Positions 40,583-53,749 are shown, counted from the stretch's first letter. The stretch is DNA of 64,000 nucleotides from Isochrysis galbana (GCA_018136815.1 CM030935.1:1670204-1734203); one strand, 5' to 3'. The notes: generated by a model not told the origin, from the letters alone. A program made the numbers and translations.

Positions 40583-43030
40583 ATGACGTCCCGGCTGGCG
40601 TGCGATGTGGACATGGCGGAGGAGGAGGAGCTGCGGCGGATCGAGCACGGCGAGACGGAGGAGGAGGGTCTTGGCGAGGAAAGCCTGCTCTTCTGCTGCG
40701 CCGCCAGCCACCAGCGCACAGTAAAGGACCCGATGCTCGCCGGCCAGCTCCGGCTCTTTCCGCGGCGGATGGAGTTTGCGCCGCACGGAGCGCCACCCTC
40801 GCTCTCACTCCCCCTCCGATCAATATCGAACTGGAAGCTTTCGAAGCCGGGTGTGGGCGCCGTGATGGCCAAGATCGTGCTCGCCGGTGGGGAATCTCAC
40901 ATCTTTCGCTTCGAGCAGCTCGCCGAGCGCACACGCTTCCTTGAGACACTTGTGCCACTCAGTCATGCAGAGCATGCGGCGTCCAGCCGTCCTGCCACTG
41001 CCACACCACCGCCGCCGCCTTCGAGCTCCACATCATCGACTACCCGCCCACTTTCGGGCGGCATCCACGCTGGCCTCAGTCCCAGCGATGCGATGGCCGC
41101 CGAGCAGAGGCTCAAGGACGATCCGGATTTGCGGAAGCTCTTCGAATCCATCGTTGTACGGTCGGGTGTGCTCACCCCAGCCGAGTTTTGGGCGCAACGG
41201 CGTGGCCTTCTCCGAGCGGCAGTGCAGCGCGAGGGGTTTTCTACTCGGAGGGAAGATGCGGCTGTCGAGGAGGTGAGCGTCCCTTCATCGACCAGTGTGG
41301 GTGGGAAGCCATCGGACACATCTGGCAAGGTAGTCTTCACCCTGACACCAGCCATGATGGCACGCATTTTCGAGACCTATCCTGCGGTCCACCAGTCGTT
41401 CCTTGATAATGTGCCGCACAACGTGAGCGAGTCGGCCTTTTGGCAGCGCTACTTCCGAGCCCAGGTGAGAGGCAATCACTGAACGACCACTCTTTGAATG
41501 GTTTCATGCTGAGTGGCCTCACCTAGCCATTGTCCCTGCCACAGAGCAATGCGCCCCAAATTGCATGTCTATCCCCGCCTTGTAGGCGAAGCGTGAGGCC
41601 AAGCAGCGGCAAGCGGGCTCTCTCCCTCCGCCCACTGCGGGCTCCGATGCGATAGTTGATGACGACAATCTTCCTCCCGCGCGCAAACGACCGCGCGCGC
41701 CGCCGCTTTATCCGGATACGCAGCTTTCCGGCGAGGAGGCAGCTGCAGTTTCACACAGAGGAGGCTACGGGTTAGCGCCCGAGGACGAGCGGGCAGCGCC
41801 TGCTGGCGGCGATGCAACAGGCACGGCAGGCGACGCTAGGATCGAATCTCAGAGGGAGAGAGCGCTTCGTAATATGATGCAGGTGCGTGCGCTGGTGGTA
41901 GATGAAGGCTTGGAGACCCTTGATTGTGCGTGCGGCGCAGAGAGAGACGTAGAATGAGTGGCTTCAGTGGCTCGTGCTGAACCACTGCAACCCCTCTCGG
42001 TGGAGTTTAGGGATACAACCACCACGGGCGCGTGGTGCTCGATGGCTTCGGTCGCGGAATTGCTGACGTAGCCGCAGAGGATGCCGCCAAGGCCGCCAGG
42101 CATAAGGAGGTACGCCGTGATCGCTTGCTGCAATTTGCGTATTCACTCTCGCAAAAGTGCTTTTCTTGCTGCTCTAGACTTCATTCACACAATTTTGCGT
42201 GCTTATGATGCGGTCTTCGGAGTTCGAGAACGACGTCGCCACAAGCCAGCTCACAACGCTGTGTTGGAGGGCGCCATCATGTTGCGTTCAAGTTCACTCT
42301 ATTAGCCCTCCTTACGCTATCGCCTCGCCATCACTCTTAGGTTCGCACGAGCTGGGTTAGTCTACCCGATTTAGCAGCTGAGAAAGCTCCGGAGATGCAG
42401 CTATTACCCCCAAAACTTAGTGCCATAGGAGCCTTGGATCACGCGCCCGCTGTTTCATCGACAACATCTGCGGCTGCAGTCGGTGAAGCCGCGGACAAGG
42501 CGGCCACGCTAGTCCCTGCCGCCAAGGGCGGGGAGCTCCGCCCTACGCCCGACATGGAGCGTCTTACGGCATGCAGATCCGCCGTCCACGCTCTACTAGC
42601 TCGCGTGGCCGATACGGACGGAGACCACTGTGGGCTGCCCTCCACAGATCTGGCCCTGGGTATGGCCGTCCGCGGCGCCGCGGCACCGTGCCCGCACACC
42701 CGAGACGCCGAGGGCGGAGGCGTCGTCTCAGCACCGGTGCTGCAATCGGAACTTCGAGACTTCACCCAGCGGACGATTGAATATCTCAAGTACTTTTACG
42801 CGAGCTTTCCTCTCTCACTCCATCCAGGAGCACGGGAGCGTGTGCAAAAGCTCAATGTGGCGATGGCTAAGTTGAGCGGCGAGCTCGATGCATTCAAGCG
42901 GTGCCTTCCAAAGGATAGCCCGGCCATGTCGTCGGCGGTGGTCAAGCACGTCGCCCCATTACAATACTTGCTCGCATTGGGCCAAGAGACGTTCGAGCGA
43001 GAGGTAGTGCGGAAGACAACCTCCAGCTAA
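40583..43030 (+). CDS. TFIIH core subunit p62 (TFB1/GTF2H1 homologue)
   Basis: Exons 40583-41464, 41586-41882 and 42011-42109 join in phase 0 with GT-AG introns. The last exon starts within the 42370-42390 acceptor region and ends at 43030; its phase requires one more short exon that I could not place. The first exon has a PH-like domain (about 33-128), BSD1 (LKDDPDLRKLFESIVVRSGV, about 177-211) and BSD2 (ending ENVPH-like DNVPHNVSESAFWQRYF, about 249-294). The third has YNHHGRVVL, the p62 NHHS motif. The last has DFTQRTIEYLKYFYASFPL, the C-terminal p62 helix. p62 is part of TFIIH in transcription initiation and nucleotide-excision repair. It lies between two pairs of inverted repeats. Confidence 0.85.
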
Positions 43031-43034
43031 CACG

Positions 43035-43580
43035 CGGCCCATGGACGGAAAGTGTCAGCCACATAACCCGGATAAGTTTAGGTGTAGGTGCCTCCTGGCG
43101 GGAATGTCCGACTCTAGTACTACAATGGACTGGCAGATGGCGGTACTACCTGTGGTAGGCATAGGTCAGCTATCACCATAAAAAAAACCTTTCAATATTC
43201 TCGCCTCGCTTGCGGCTAGGGGACTCGTTTCTAGTAGTACTAGTAGCCACGCCCTTTCCCCTTCCTTTCCCTCGCTACTCGCCTTGCGGCATCTCCCCTT
43301 GTGCTCTAGCCTTAGGGGCTCAGGTTGGGGGTGGGTGGGTTTGAGCGGGGTGCACCTGCCCCCAGCGGTAAGATCTCGCCCTCCTCCTATGCCGCTAGGT
43401 GGCCCGTTTCTTTCTCAATGTGACCTGTTTCTTTCTCAATGTGACCTGTTTCTTTCTCAATGTGACACGGATGCCGCATTAGTGGGAGGTTGTCTGTTGT
43501 CGAGTACCGGTTTTGCGTCGGGGGGGGTTACTTCGGCGCGATTTGTCGTTCAGTTTTAGGCGAGTCTCTCGGCGAGGTCG
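43035..43580 (-). repeat. Family-B LINE 3' end
   Basis: Minus-strand 3' terminus GCGAGAATATTGAAAGG plus T-run near 43180. TTTCTTTCTCAATGTGACCTG repeats three times at 43412-43465 (18-bp period). The RT tail (GCGAGTCTCTCGGCGAGGTC on plus) is cut at 43587. Confidence 0.7.
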
Positions 43581-43587
43581 AGCGCAA

Positions 43588-43911
43588 CTATCAGTAAAAC
43601 GATAGGGTCATGAAGCGCGCGCCGCTCCCCTCCCCCAACTGATAGGGTCATGAAGCGCGCGCCGCTCCCCTCCCCCGCCGCCGCTGCCCTCGCCGGGATA
43701 GACGAAGTCCTCATGGACACGCCGCTGTCGCCGAAGCGACCGCGCTAGGACGACCCGCCCAGCCAGGTGCCAGGTGGGCACAAGAGCCACCCCACCACTC
43801 CCCCACTACACCACAAACAGAGACATAGAGACAAAAGCCTGCATGCTGGCAGCCATGCTGCAGCACAAGCTACACCACCCTCCACAGCCACATTCATCAC
43901 ACCCCACCACT
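43588..43911 (+). mobile_element. Family-A LINE 5' end with duplicated start
   Basis: AACTATCAGTAAAACGATAG (43586-43605), ATG 43610, then GATAGGGTCATGAAGCGCGC is repeated 39 bases later with only the right hairpin arm. The ORF1 N-terminus (ATGGACACGCCGCTGTCGCC) matches 35780-35730 on minus, but stops interrupt it. Confidence 0.75.
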
Positions 43912-44000
43912 AACTAAGTTTATACTTGGTTCACCCATGGGGGGGGGGGGCACGAGCCCCCCCCCCCCCCCGCGACTCTCCACTCCTCCCCCGCCATGGG
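43912..44000 (+). mobile_element. Truncated family-D start
   Basis: AACTAAGTTTATACTTGGTT (43912-43931), CACCC, ATG 43937; about 90 bases only, then a B-type 3' end. Confidence 0.75.
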
Positions 44001-44005
44001 GGAGG

Positions 44006-44245
44006 GGGAAAAAACCTTTTAAGTTTCTCGCCTCACACGTGGCCCTGAACCATTCCTACGTAGCCACGCCCCTTTCCCTTCCTCACCCTCATCCCCCGCC
44101 TTGCGGCAACTCCCCTCGTGCTCTACTTAGTTAGGGGCTCGGGTCATGTGGGGATCCGAGCGGAGCGGGGTGCACCTGTCCTCAGCTGCGCGTTCTCAAC
44201 TTCCTCCTGTGCTGCTGGGTGACCTGTTTCTTGTAGTAGTAATAA
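44006..44245 (-). repeat. Family-B LINE 3' end
   Basis: Minus-strand terminus GCGAGAAACTTAAAAGG plus T-run; body nearly as in 33249-33490. Interrupted by the F element at 44248. Confidence 0.75.
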
Positions 44246-44247
44246 TA

Positions 44248-44597
44248 AAACATCTGAAGATTCGGGCTACTCATGCTAGCTATACGGGTCCACGTACTCA
44301 CGGTACTCACTAACGACATCGCCTATACCCCAGTTTACTCACTCCCTTACACTACCCCCTTCATTCCTTTGTCTTTGGTATCGGGGGGGGGGGGCCGCGT
44401 GCACTACAACGGGCCAAGTGCAGGGGGTGGGCTGGGGCAGACCTGCTGGTGTGGTGTTCCTGTGGCAAAACAAACGTAAACGCCTGTTGCTCGTGACACT
44501 TCGTGCCCCTGGGGGGTCTCGGCCCCCTCTTCTCGCGTCTTTTTCAAGTGTCGCCGCGCTTTCGCGGCATTCGCATGTCGCTCGAGGTGTCGGCCTG
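44248..44597 (-). mobile_element. Family-F LINE 3'-end element, second copy
   Basis: Inverted partner of 39776-40126. On minus the frame 44604-44404 keeps HLKKTREEGAETPQGHEVSR, possibly the end of the RT ORF. Confidence 0.75.
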
Positions 44598-44599
44598 AA

Positions 44600-45160
44600 A
44601 ACATACCGTAAACAGGCGTGAGTATTACCTTTTTGTGTGTCAGATCGTGTCGTTTTTTTGTCGTGCTTTTTTCGTCGTTCTCTTCGCTCTCCTACGGGCG
44701 TGCGATGCCTGCGCGCGCCATGGCCCCCCTCTGAGGGGCCCCTCGGGTCCCTCCCAGCGCGGAACTGCGGTCGCTAGCCTCGCGGCTAGGGGTGGAATAT
44801 ATGATAAAGGCCGCCTCTGAGGCGGGCTCGGTGACGAGTGACGAGACAACAAACAACATAACAGACAACACAGTAATCAAGCGCAAACGGGCCAGCACGC
44901 AACTCCAAAACACACCCCAAACAAATGCACACCATGAGGAGGCCCGCGAGAAAAAAAAAGCCACAAGAGAGAAAACCAATAGGCCTGCCCTGAACGCGCG
45001 CCCATAACCGGGCCCATGGTAGTGCACCAGGGCCGCACCCCCGACACCGAAGACAAAGGAACGAGGGGGGGAAGGGGAGGGAACGGAGGGAGGGGACGAA
45101 AGGGCGTTGTCCGCTACGCGGAGGTAGATACCGACTAGCGATAGGTGTGTAAAATAAAAT
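44600..45160 (+). mobile_element. Family-A LINE 3' UTR fragment
   Basis: Plus-strand sequence 44850-45152 has AATAGGCCTGCCC, GGTAGTGCACCAGGGCC and ATAGGTGTGTA, then stops just short of the usual CCCTGAATCTTCAG where repeat H begins. 44600-44850 is unassigned. Confidence 0.65.
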
Positions 45161-45352
45161 AATTAATGTTATATCCTAGCCAACCCCACTAGCTAATTGG
45201 ACACAACTTTCCCGTCCCGGAATCCCGCCATGCCTGACGAGCCAGGTGTCCGAGTGCTACCGGGGGGAGGGGGCACCGCCCCCTCCCCCCGATATTCGTC
45301 CTCCCCCCAGTGCACGCACCGACCCCGCGCACCCCAGCACGTCCTCTCCTAG
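45153..45352 (+). repeat. Repeat H, second copy
   Basis: Direct copy of 8683-8885; it starts exactly at the truncated LINE end. Confidence 0.8.
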
Positions 45353-45469
45353 ACCAAAAGCGTTCAATTATCCCCATCCCTGCTAACACCTTTCATTGTC
45401 ACCTGGAGGTTACTTGAGTCAACTTGACACTTCACATGTTGAAACACACACGTGGTCTGACTCCATTCA

Positions 45470-45815
45470 CTCGATTTGGGGAGGGTTGGAGCTTTTGGGA
45501 GTCGGAGAGTGTGATTGGAAGCTTGAGTGGGGTTGAGTGGGGCGAAGGTGTTGATCGGGGGAGCTTTTGGGAGTCGGAGCTTGGGTGGGGTTGGAGCTTG
45601 GGTGGGCGGTGGTGGGCGGTGGAGAGGTGGGCGTTGGAAAGGGGGAGGAGGAGAGGGGTGGTGAAAAGGTGGGCGGTGGGGTTGGAGCTTGGGTGGCTTG
45701 GGTGGGGTTGAAGCTCGGAAGCTTGGCTGGGGCGAAGGTGTTGGTCGGAGGAGGGTTGGAGCTTTTGGGAGTCGGAGCTTGGGTGGTTCGGAGCTTGGGT
45801 GGTTTGGAGCTTGGG
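45470..45815 (+). repeat. GGAGCTTGGGTGG minisatellite
   Basis: Irregular units such as GTTGGAGCTTTTGGGAGTCG and GGAGCTTGGGTGG fill the interval; frames across it are artefacts. Confidence 0.85.
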
Positions 45816-46157
45816 ACTTCCCATCTGCAGCCACTTGCCGAATGTCGCGACCAAGTTGGAGCAAGAGCGCCAAGACTACCTATTGGCTTGTCGCGGGACG
45901 TCGATCAATCACGTTGATGTCAAAGAATTCACTCATGAAGTCCTACTTTGGTGGAAGTCAAACCATACGAAGTTTCCCACGTGGGCAACTGCTGCTAGAA
46001 TCACTATGTGTCTCAGTCCCAATTCTGCTTCGTGTGAAAATGTATTCTCCTTGCTCACCTGTATCCTGTATGTTTGGTCCGAATCGGGCATCTAGCCTAG
46101 CAGATCAAATCCAGTCTGCTCTGATGTTGCGCTACAATAAGTCCAAACGTGTGTGAG
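45815..46157 (+). pseudogene. hAT transposase dimerisation-domain remnant
   Basis: From about 45830 the plus frame reads NVATKLEQERQDYLLACRGT, VKEFTHEVLLWWKSNHTKFP and ARITMCLSPNSASCENVFSL. This matches the C-terminal hAT dimerisation region (WW...FP, then SA-S-E-VFS). A stop after WSESGI and absence of the catalytic part make it a remnant. Confidence 0.7.
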
Positions 46158-46159
46158 AG

Positions 46160-46445
46160 AAGTGAGAGTGAATGAAATGGATATGTAATTCAACTCTTAT
46201 GTTCACCTCTTCTTCATTCATTGGTAAGTAGTAAGTAGCAGGCTAGAGCCGGTAGCCTAGCAGGTGCACGCAATGAACCGGGCGGTGGCGTGTGGCGTGC
46301 GCATGTGCTACAATGGACGCGGACGGAGTTTTTTTGTCCTCGGAGTGACAAGTCTGTACAAGTTTGGGTGCCTTTTGGCGACAAGAATGACAAACTTGTC
46401 GTGCAAGTTTGGGCATGTCGGACGACAATAATTGGTCAGGCCCAA
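46160..46445. other. Intergenic, no gene seen
   Basis: Short GACAAGTTTGTCATTC-like palindromic stretch near 46378-46400 (ACAAACTTGTCGTGCAAGTTTG on plus, split by a spacer). No coding potential. Confidence 0.4.
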
Positions 46446-46446
46446 C

Positions 46447-46832
46447 CCCTCTTCAGGTCCCCAGGAGGCCAGCAGGGGCCTGGGAGCGCAGCTCAGGGGG
46501 CAGGTGAGGCTGGGGCATGACCCTGGCCCATCCTGCCTCTCCATCGCTGGCTCTCGAGCCCCTGCCAGTCGACTGGAGCTGGCTGGGGGGTCCTGATCAG
46601 GGGGGCCCAGGGGGAGGAGGGGCTGATCAAAGGGATGGGCTGGCCACGACAGGCCAGGACGGGCGAATCAGGCGTGCCTGTGGGGAGAGGGATGGGTCAG
46701 CATGGCAGTGTGCTCCTGGCAAGCCATCAGGCATGCCAGGAGAGTGGGTGGTTCCTCCCCCATGGCGGGGGAGGAGTGGAGAGAGGGGGGGGCTCGTGCC
46801 CCGCCATGGGTGAACCAAGTATAAACTTAGTT
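46447..46832 (-). mobile_element. Family-D element, second copy
   Basis: Inverted match of 38190-38585. The hairpin is at 46832-46813 on minus. It abuts a 44-bp A-type 3' terminus (46834-46877). Confidence 0.8.
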
Positions 46833-46833
46833 G

Positions 46834-47095
46834 TAGCGATAGGTGTGTAGCCCTGAATCTTCAGATCTTTTTTTTTTGTGAGTTGTTGGGGTGAGTCTTG
46901 TCCGTGTGGCACTGTGGGCTTGGCTCGGGCCGTGGCTCGCGGGTACCTGGGCTGTTGGGCTGGCATGGCCCTAGCTGGAGGGCGTTACGCCTGCGCAGCG
47001 TCTGTCATGTCGTGGTCAGTCGGCGCGGTGGAGTGGGCGGGGAGAAGGGTTGGGAGCGAGGCGCGCTCCATGACCCTATCGTTATAAACGATACT
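46834..47095. mobile_element. Opposed LINE fragments: A 3' terminus and A 5' start
   Basis: Plus 46834-46877 is a minimal 3' end (TAGGTGTGTAGCCCTGAATC TTCAGATC plus T-run). Minus 47093-46878 starts with the hairpin TATCGTT-TAT-AACGATA, GGGTC, ATG 47071, and MERASLPTLLPAHS. Confidence 0.8.
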
Positions 47096-47099
47096 TGGA

Positions 47100-47515
47100 C
47101 AAAGCTCGAGGTAAATGCATGGAAACATGGAAACCCTGTACTCGCGCACACCACCTCGCGCGACTTCGGTGCGCACTACCAATAGGGCGTCAGAGCCCTT
47201 CAAAGCAATCGGTAGATGTATGCACCTCTAGGGTTCCCCGCAGCGGCGGCGTCTTACCAGACCTCTCCCCCCGGCTGTCAACCTCTAATGACCAAGGGCA
47301 ACACAAGGATGGTGGCCGCAGTCGTCAAAAACGGCAGGTTCTGTTTCCGCGATGGCATGTGAAAAGCCCCGCGTTCTCACCCGCGTGTGTGTACGATGGT
47401 CTGTACTATGTTGCATTATGAAAGAGCGCTGACAATGCGCACTCGCAGCAGTTGGGCGAGGGGACTCCGGAGTCGCGGACCATGTGTGTGTACGCCAAGG
47501 ACCGATAGCGACTAC
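47100..47515. other. Intergenic, no gene seen
   Basis: 3' side of the quinone oxidoreductase gene; frames are short and overlapping. Confidence 0.4.
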
Positions 47516-47518
47516 GTG

Positions 47519-49009
47519 TCATGGCACCAGGACCACCTTCCCAGTCGTCTTGCGGCCATCGATCAGGTCGAATGCCCTATTCACCTCGGACAATGGCACC
47601 CTGTCGCAGATGTGAGGCTGCAGCTTGCCTTTCAGCCACCAGGCAATGAGAGTTTCAGCCGACGACATCAACGTGGTTGGATCATTTGCAAGGTGAGCGC
47701 CCCAATAAACTCCCGTGAGTGAAACATTCTTGACGAGCAGAATGTTCGCGGGAATGCGCGGGATGACGCCTACGACCGGGTTGAAGGATGAGGGCGAAGA
47801 GCACGGTGCGTGGTGAGCGGCAGAATGGAAGGGTGTAATTGGCCTTGCTAATCAAGCGGTCGACAATCTCAACAATGGCAAGCGTGGACATCCATCTCCG
47901 TGCACACAGCAACTCCCGGAGCGGAGCGCGGCCCACTCGAACAAAAAGAATAATCCCCGCCCCATCCACTGCCCCCTCGCCCTCATCGCGCATTACGCCC
48001 GGCCGATGGCCTGGAAGCTGGAGTCCTTCGCCAAACGTGCATATGCTAGAGCGGCCTTGTACCTGAGGCGAATCCAACAACAGCGGCTCGACCGTTCCAG
48101 TTGAGCGAGCGCACGCAGGCCTCCAGTAGATCTCCTCCTACCATGTCAACTGCCACATCAATACCTCGTTCACCCGCAGCGGCTTTGAGCCGGGCACGAA
48201 ATTCCTTTGCATCTGCATCAGAGTAGTTTATTCCGAGCGCCTCTGCTCCTTTGCTAGTTGCAGTGCTAAGCTTCTCATCGGATCCACACGCAGCGATCAC
48301 GCGCGATGCGCCCATCAGCTTGGCTACCTCAACAGTGGCGAGTCCAACACCACCTGCGGCTGCTGTGACAAGCACAGTCTCTCCAGGCTGTAGCCGAGCG
48401 CGCTGCAATGCGACATGAGCCGTGCCATAGTTGAGAAGTAGTGCAGCCGCCTCGACCAAGTCTGCGCTTGCTGCAGCGGGAGGGAGTTTGAGACAGTGAT
48501 TCGAATGAGTCTGAATCTCGGAGGCGTATGCGCCGCCACGGCAAATTGCGACAACACGGTCGCCTACTCGGAACCCTGCCGCAGCCGCAGCCTCGCCCAC
48601 TTCGCTGACCTCGCCAGCCGCCTCATTGCCAGGTACAAATGGTGGATCCGCCTTCTCCTGGTACTGGCCGCGGCACTGCAGGATCTCGGCAAAGTTAACG
48701 CCAGCGGCGGCCACGCGCACACGCACCTGCGTCGCGAGCCGGGGTGCGGTCGGAGATGTGCAGAGAACGGCGGGCTGTGTGCCTTGCGGAGAGGGGAGGC
48801 ACGGAGGCGGAGAGGGTGGGCGAGCCGTGTGCAAGGGCTGGCTCCACCTGCTCCGGCCGGAGCGGAGGCAGCTGCCAGTCGGTCTGGTAGGCAAGCTTTG
48901 CGCCGATCTCCGTGCACACCGCCGCGCGCACTGCGTAGCCGCGCGCTGCGGGCGCGAGCGCGCGGCCGAGGGCCGGAGTGGCTCGGCGCGCCGGACGGAG
49001 CAGCGCCAT
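47519..49009 (-). CDS. NADPH:quinone oxidoreductase-like (zeta-crystallin type MDR), three exons
   Basis: Exons on minus: 49009-48848, 48726-48063, 47769-47519. Introns are GT-AG with matching phases (0 and 1), total 358 aa. The N-terminus MALLRPARRATPALGRALAP is Arg/Ala rich without acids, a mitochondrial presequence. The catalytic-domain start AAAGVNFAEILQCRGQY and VPGNEAAGEV, the nucleotide loop TAAAGGVGLA (about 175-184), and the C-terminal KGKLQPHICDRVPLSE and GRKTTGKVVLVP are standard for the zinc-free quinone oxidoreductase branch of medium-chain dehydrogenase/reductases. It would transfer hydride from NADPH to quinones or enones. The third exon restores the C-terminal domain exactly, which fixes the splice. 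Confidence 0.9.
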
Positions 49010-49129
49010 CAAGCCGCGAGCGTCGCCGATACTCCTAGGGACGATCGTCACCGATTACTTCTCTCAAGTATTTTCTAGTGATATTAGTCTGGTTATTGTC
49101 GTTCCAATTTGGGGATGCTACCCTAGGTT

Positions 49130-49540
49130 GCGATGGCGTCGTTCCCGAAGTTCGCGTTTTCGTTTCAGTCGTTCAATCGATCCGGGGTCACCCTCATCAG
49201 TGCCGGGCCGGCCCCTCGTGCGCGAGCACGAGGGCGGTACCGCGGCTGTGTAGAGGCCAGGCCCGGAGGCCGGAGGCCTTCCCTATTGGAGCGTCCAACT
49301 GGTGAGGTGTGGTGGATAGTGGATGTGGCCGTGGATGGTGCTGTAGTTCTGCTGTAGCATGGCAGTTGCCAGCATGCAGGCTTCTGGCTCGCTGTTCGCC
49401 GTGTTGCGGGTGTGTGGCGTGGTGGCTCTAGTGCGCACTACTAGTGCCCACCTGGCTGGGCGGGTCTTCCTGGCGCGGTCGCTTTGGCGACGAGCGAGTG
49501 CGTTGAGCGTTGAGGGGTGTCGTGATAGTACCGGGCTAAA
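49130..49540 (-). pseudogene. LINE ORF1 fragment
   Basis: Minus-strand sequence includes GCGACCGCGCCAGGAAGACC and GTACCGCCCTCGTGC, both found in the intact ORF1 at 35500-35750 on minus. Stops break it. Confidence 0.65.
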
Positions 49541-50630
49541 AAAAAACTTCTTAATAATCTCGCCGCGCGCGCGACCCTGCACAGCCTCCCTGCAGCCACG
49601 CCCGCTTTCCTTACCGCCCCTCCACCTGCCTTGCGGCACGTCCCCTTGTGCTCTACCTAGCTAGTAGCTAGGGGCTGGGTGAAGTGGGTTTCCGGTGGCA
49701 GACGGTGTGTACCGGTCCCCGACGGCTTATCGCTCTCCTTCCTTCTTCGCCGCCGGGCTACCGGTTTCATTCTAGTCCTTTTTTGCTCCGGGCGCCGGGC
49801 GTCTATTGTCCGGTGTGCCTGCTGTGGGTGCCAATCGGGAGAGAAGCTGTCCGCCCCGAGGGTGCGGAAGTTTTTAGGCAAGCCGCTCCACCATGTCGAG
49901 CGCTTGTGCTACTAGCTTCAGGTTCACACTCACGATTAGGTTCCCTTTGTTATTAGTCTTGTATACGGGGGTGCTGAGGTCCCGTGGGGACTTGATCTTC
50001 GGCTTCCTGCCATGGGAGGCCTTGTTTGTGCGCGCGGTCGAGGTTCCGTCCGGGGGCCCAAGGCCTCTGACGAGGACCGTGAACCTGCTCAAGGTTCTTT
50101 CGATGACCGGCACGTGGTGGAATGAGTAGTGATCGAATTCTACTCTATAGAAGTCGCCTATTATCCTATTATGTGCCTCCATGCTATTAGGTAGAGGGCT
50201 TTAAGGCTATCGGGTGTCGGTGTGTTCGGGTATGCGAACAATCTGTCTTTGATCTTCTGGTTCGTCGATCTGTCCCTCGCGGGGGTGAACCCCGCCACGG
50301 CCTCTATGGTTTGGAATATCCGGACCGTGGAGGAGCATCTGGCTAGGTGTGTCGAATCTTCGCGGTGTTTTCCGCAGAGTCTACATATTGTGGTGGCCGC
50401 CGTTGCGAACCGGTTTCGTGTACCCAGTCTTCTATGGGTGATGTGCTTAAAGTGGGGATGTTTGTCCCTCGTGCGCGCGCACGCGCGGCACGTAGCATTC
50501 AGTGGGTGCGTGAGTGCGTGGGTGAGTGGGTGCACAGTAGTACACAGCACCGGCAGTGTGGTGTTAACCCGCTGCTGGTTGGTAGTACCAACACTTGCAG
50601 ATTGAGGTGTTAACGCATGTGCCACACCTA
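49541..50630 (-). mobile_element. Family-B LINE, 5'-truncated RT end
   Basis: Minus-strand coding: HFKHITHRRLGTRNRF, then CRLCGKHREDSTHLARC (zinc motif), KALYLIAWRHIIGDFYRVEF and KLVAQALDMVERLA to 49874. The frame breaks once near 50165. The 3' UTR ends GAGATTATTAAGAAG plus T-run at 49541. Confidence 0.8.
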
Positions 50631-50639
50631 GCCAATGGA

Positions 50640-51330
50640 GGTGTTAACGCAAAGTGGGTCAACACCGGGTAAACGTGAACCCATACGCCCTGGGGAGGAG
50701 GGAGGGAGGGGCGGGGGAGGGGTGTGGTCGTGTGGCCGCTCGCTCGAGCGTTCGGCGATGGCGGATGGCGGAGGTGCAGGGCGCACGGCGCGCGGCGCGC
50801 GGCACGCGGGCTATAGGCTATAGGCGCGCGCGCTTGCGCCACCGTCCAAATACTACGCAGGGTCATATTTATAGGCAGTTTCAAAAATTCAATTATGGTG
50901 AATACGGTCTGTATTACACTGTATTCTGTATTTGGCCTTCGTCCAAATAGGGTAAATACTAAATACGTATCTCCCATCTATAGGCTATAGGGTCTAGGGT
51001 CGTTTAGTCGTTTAGCGTTTTGGGTTTTGGGTTTAGGAAGGCCCATAATCATAATTATAATTAATAATTTTAATAACGTGTTTTTTCCCGATCTCTCTCC
51101 GTCGGTGTGAAGCTGTCGGTGTTGATGAAGAGAAATGTACCGTGCGGTGGGCCTTGTCCCTTGAGTGTGCGGCGGGTGGCGGCGGCTTCGCGATCTCGCT
51201 CTTCTCGGCGACACGGCGGAAGAGGAGGGGGAGAGCAGGAGGATGCCTCGGGGGAGATTGGTAGGACTTAGAAAGAGAAGAGACCGGCTGTACTTTATTT
51301 ACTATTGCACGAGGATGGAAATAATGAAGG
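50640..51330. repeat. Repeat E third copy and intergenic
   Basis: GAGGTGTTAACGC is duplicated near 50605 and 50638. Repeat E with a one-mismatch palindrome lies at 50929-50949, followed by GGTAAATACTAAATACGTAT. TTTTGGGTTTTGGGTTTAGG at 51018-51037 resembles telomere-like repeats but is only three units. Confidence 0.5.
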
Positions 51331-51339
51331 GGAAGGTGT

Positions 51340-53749
<2,410 letters not shown>

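Noticed and set aside
51014..51038. Telomere repeat (TTTTGGG/TTTAGG-like)
   Set aside because: Only about three irregular units in the middle of unique sequence; not a telomere.
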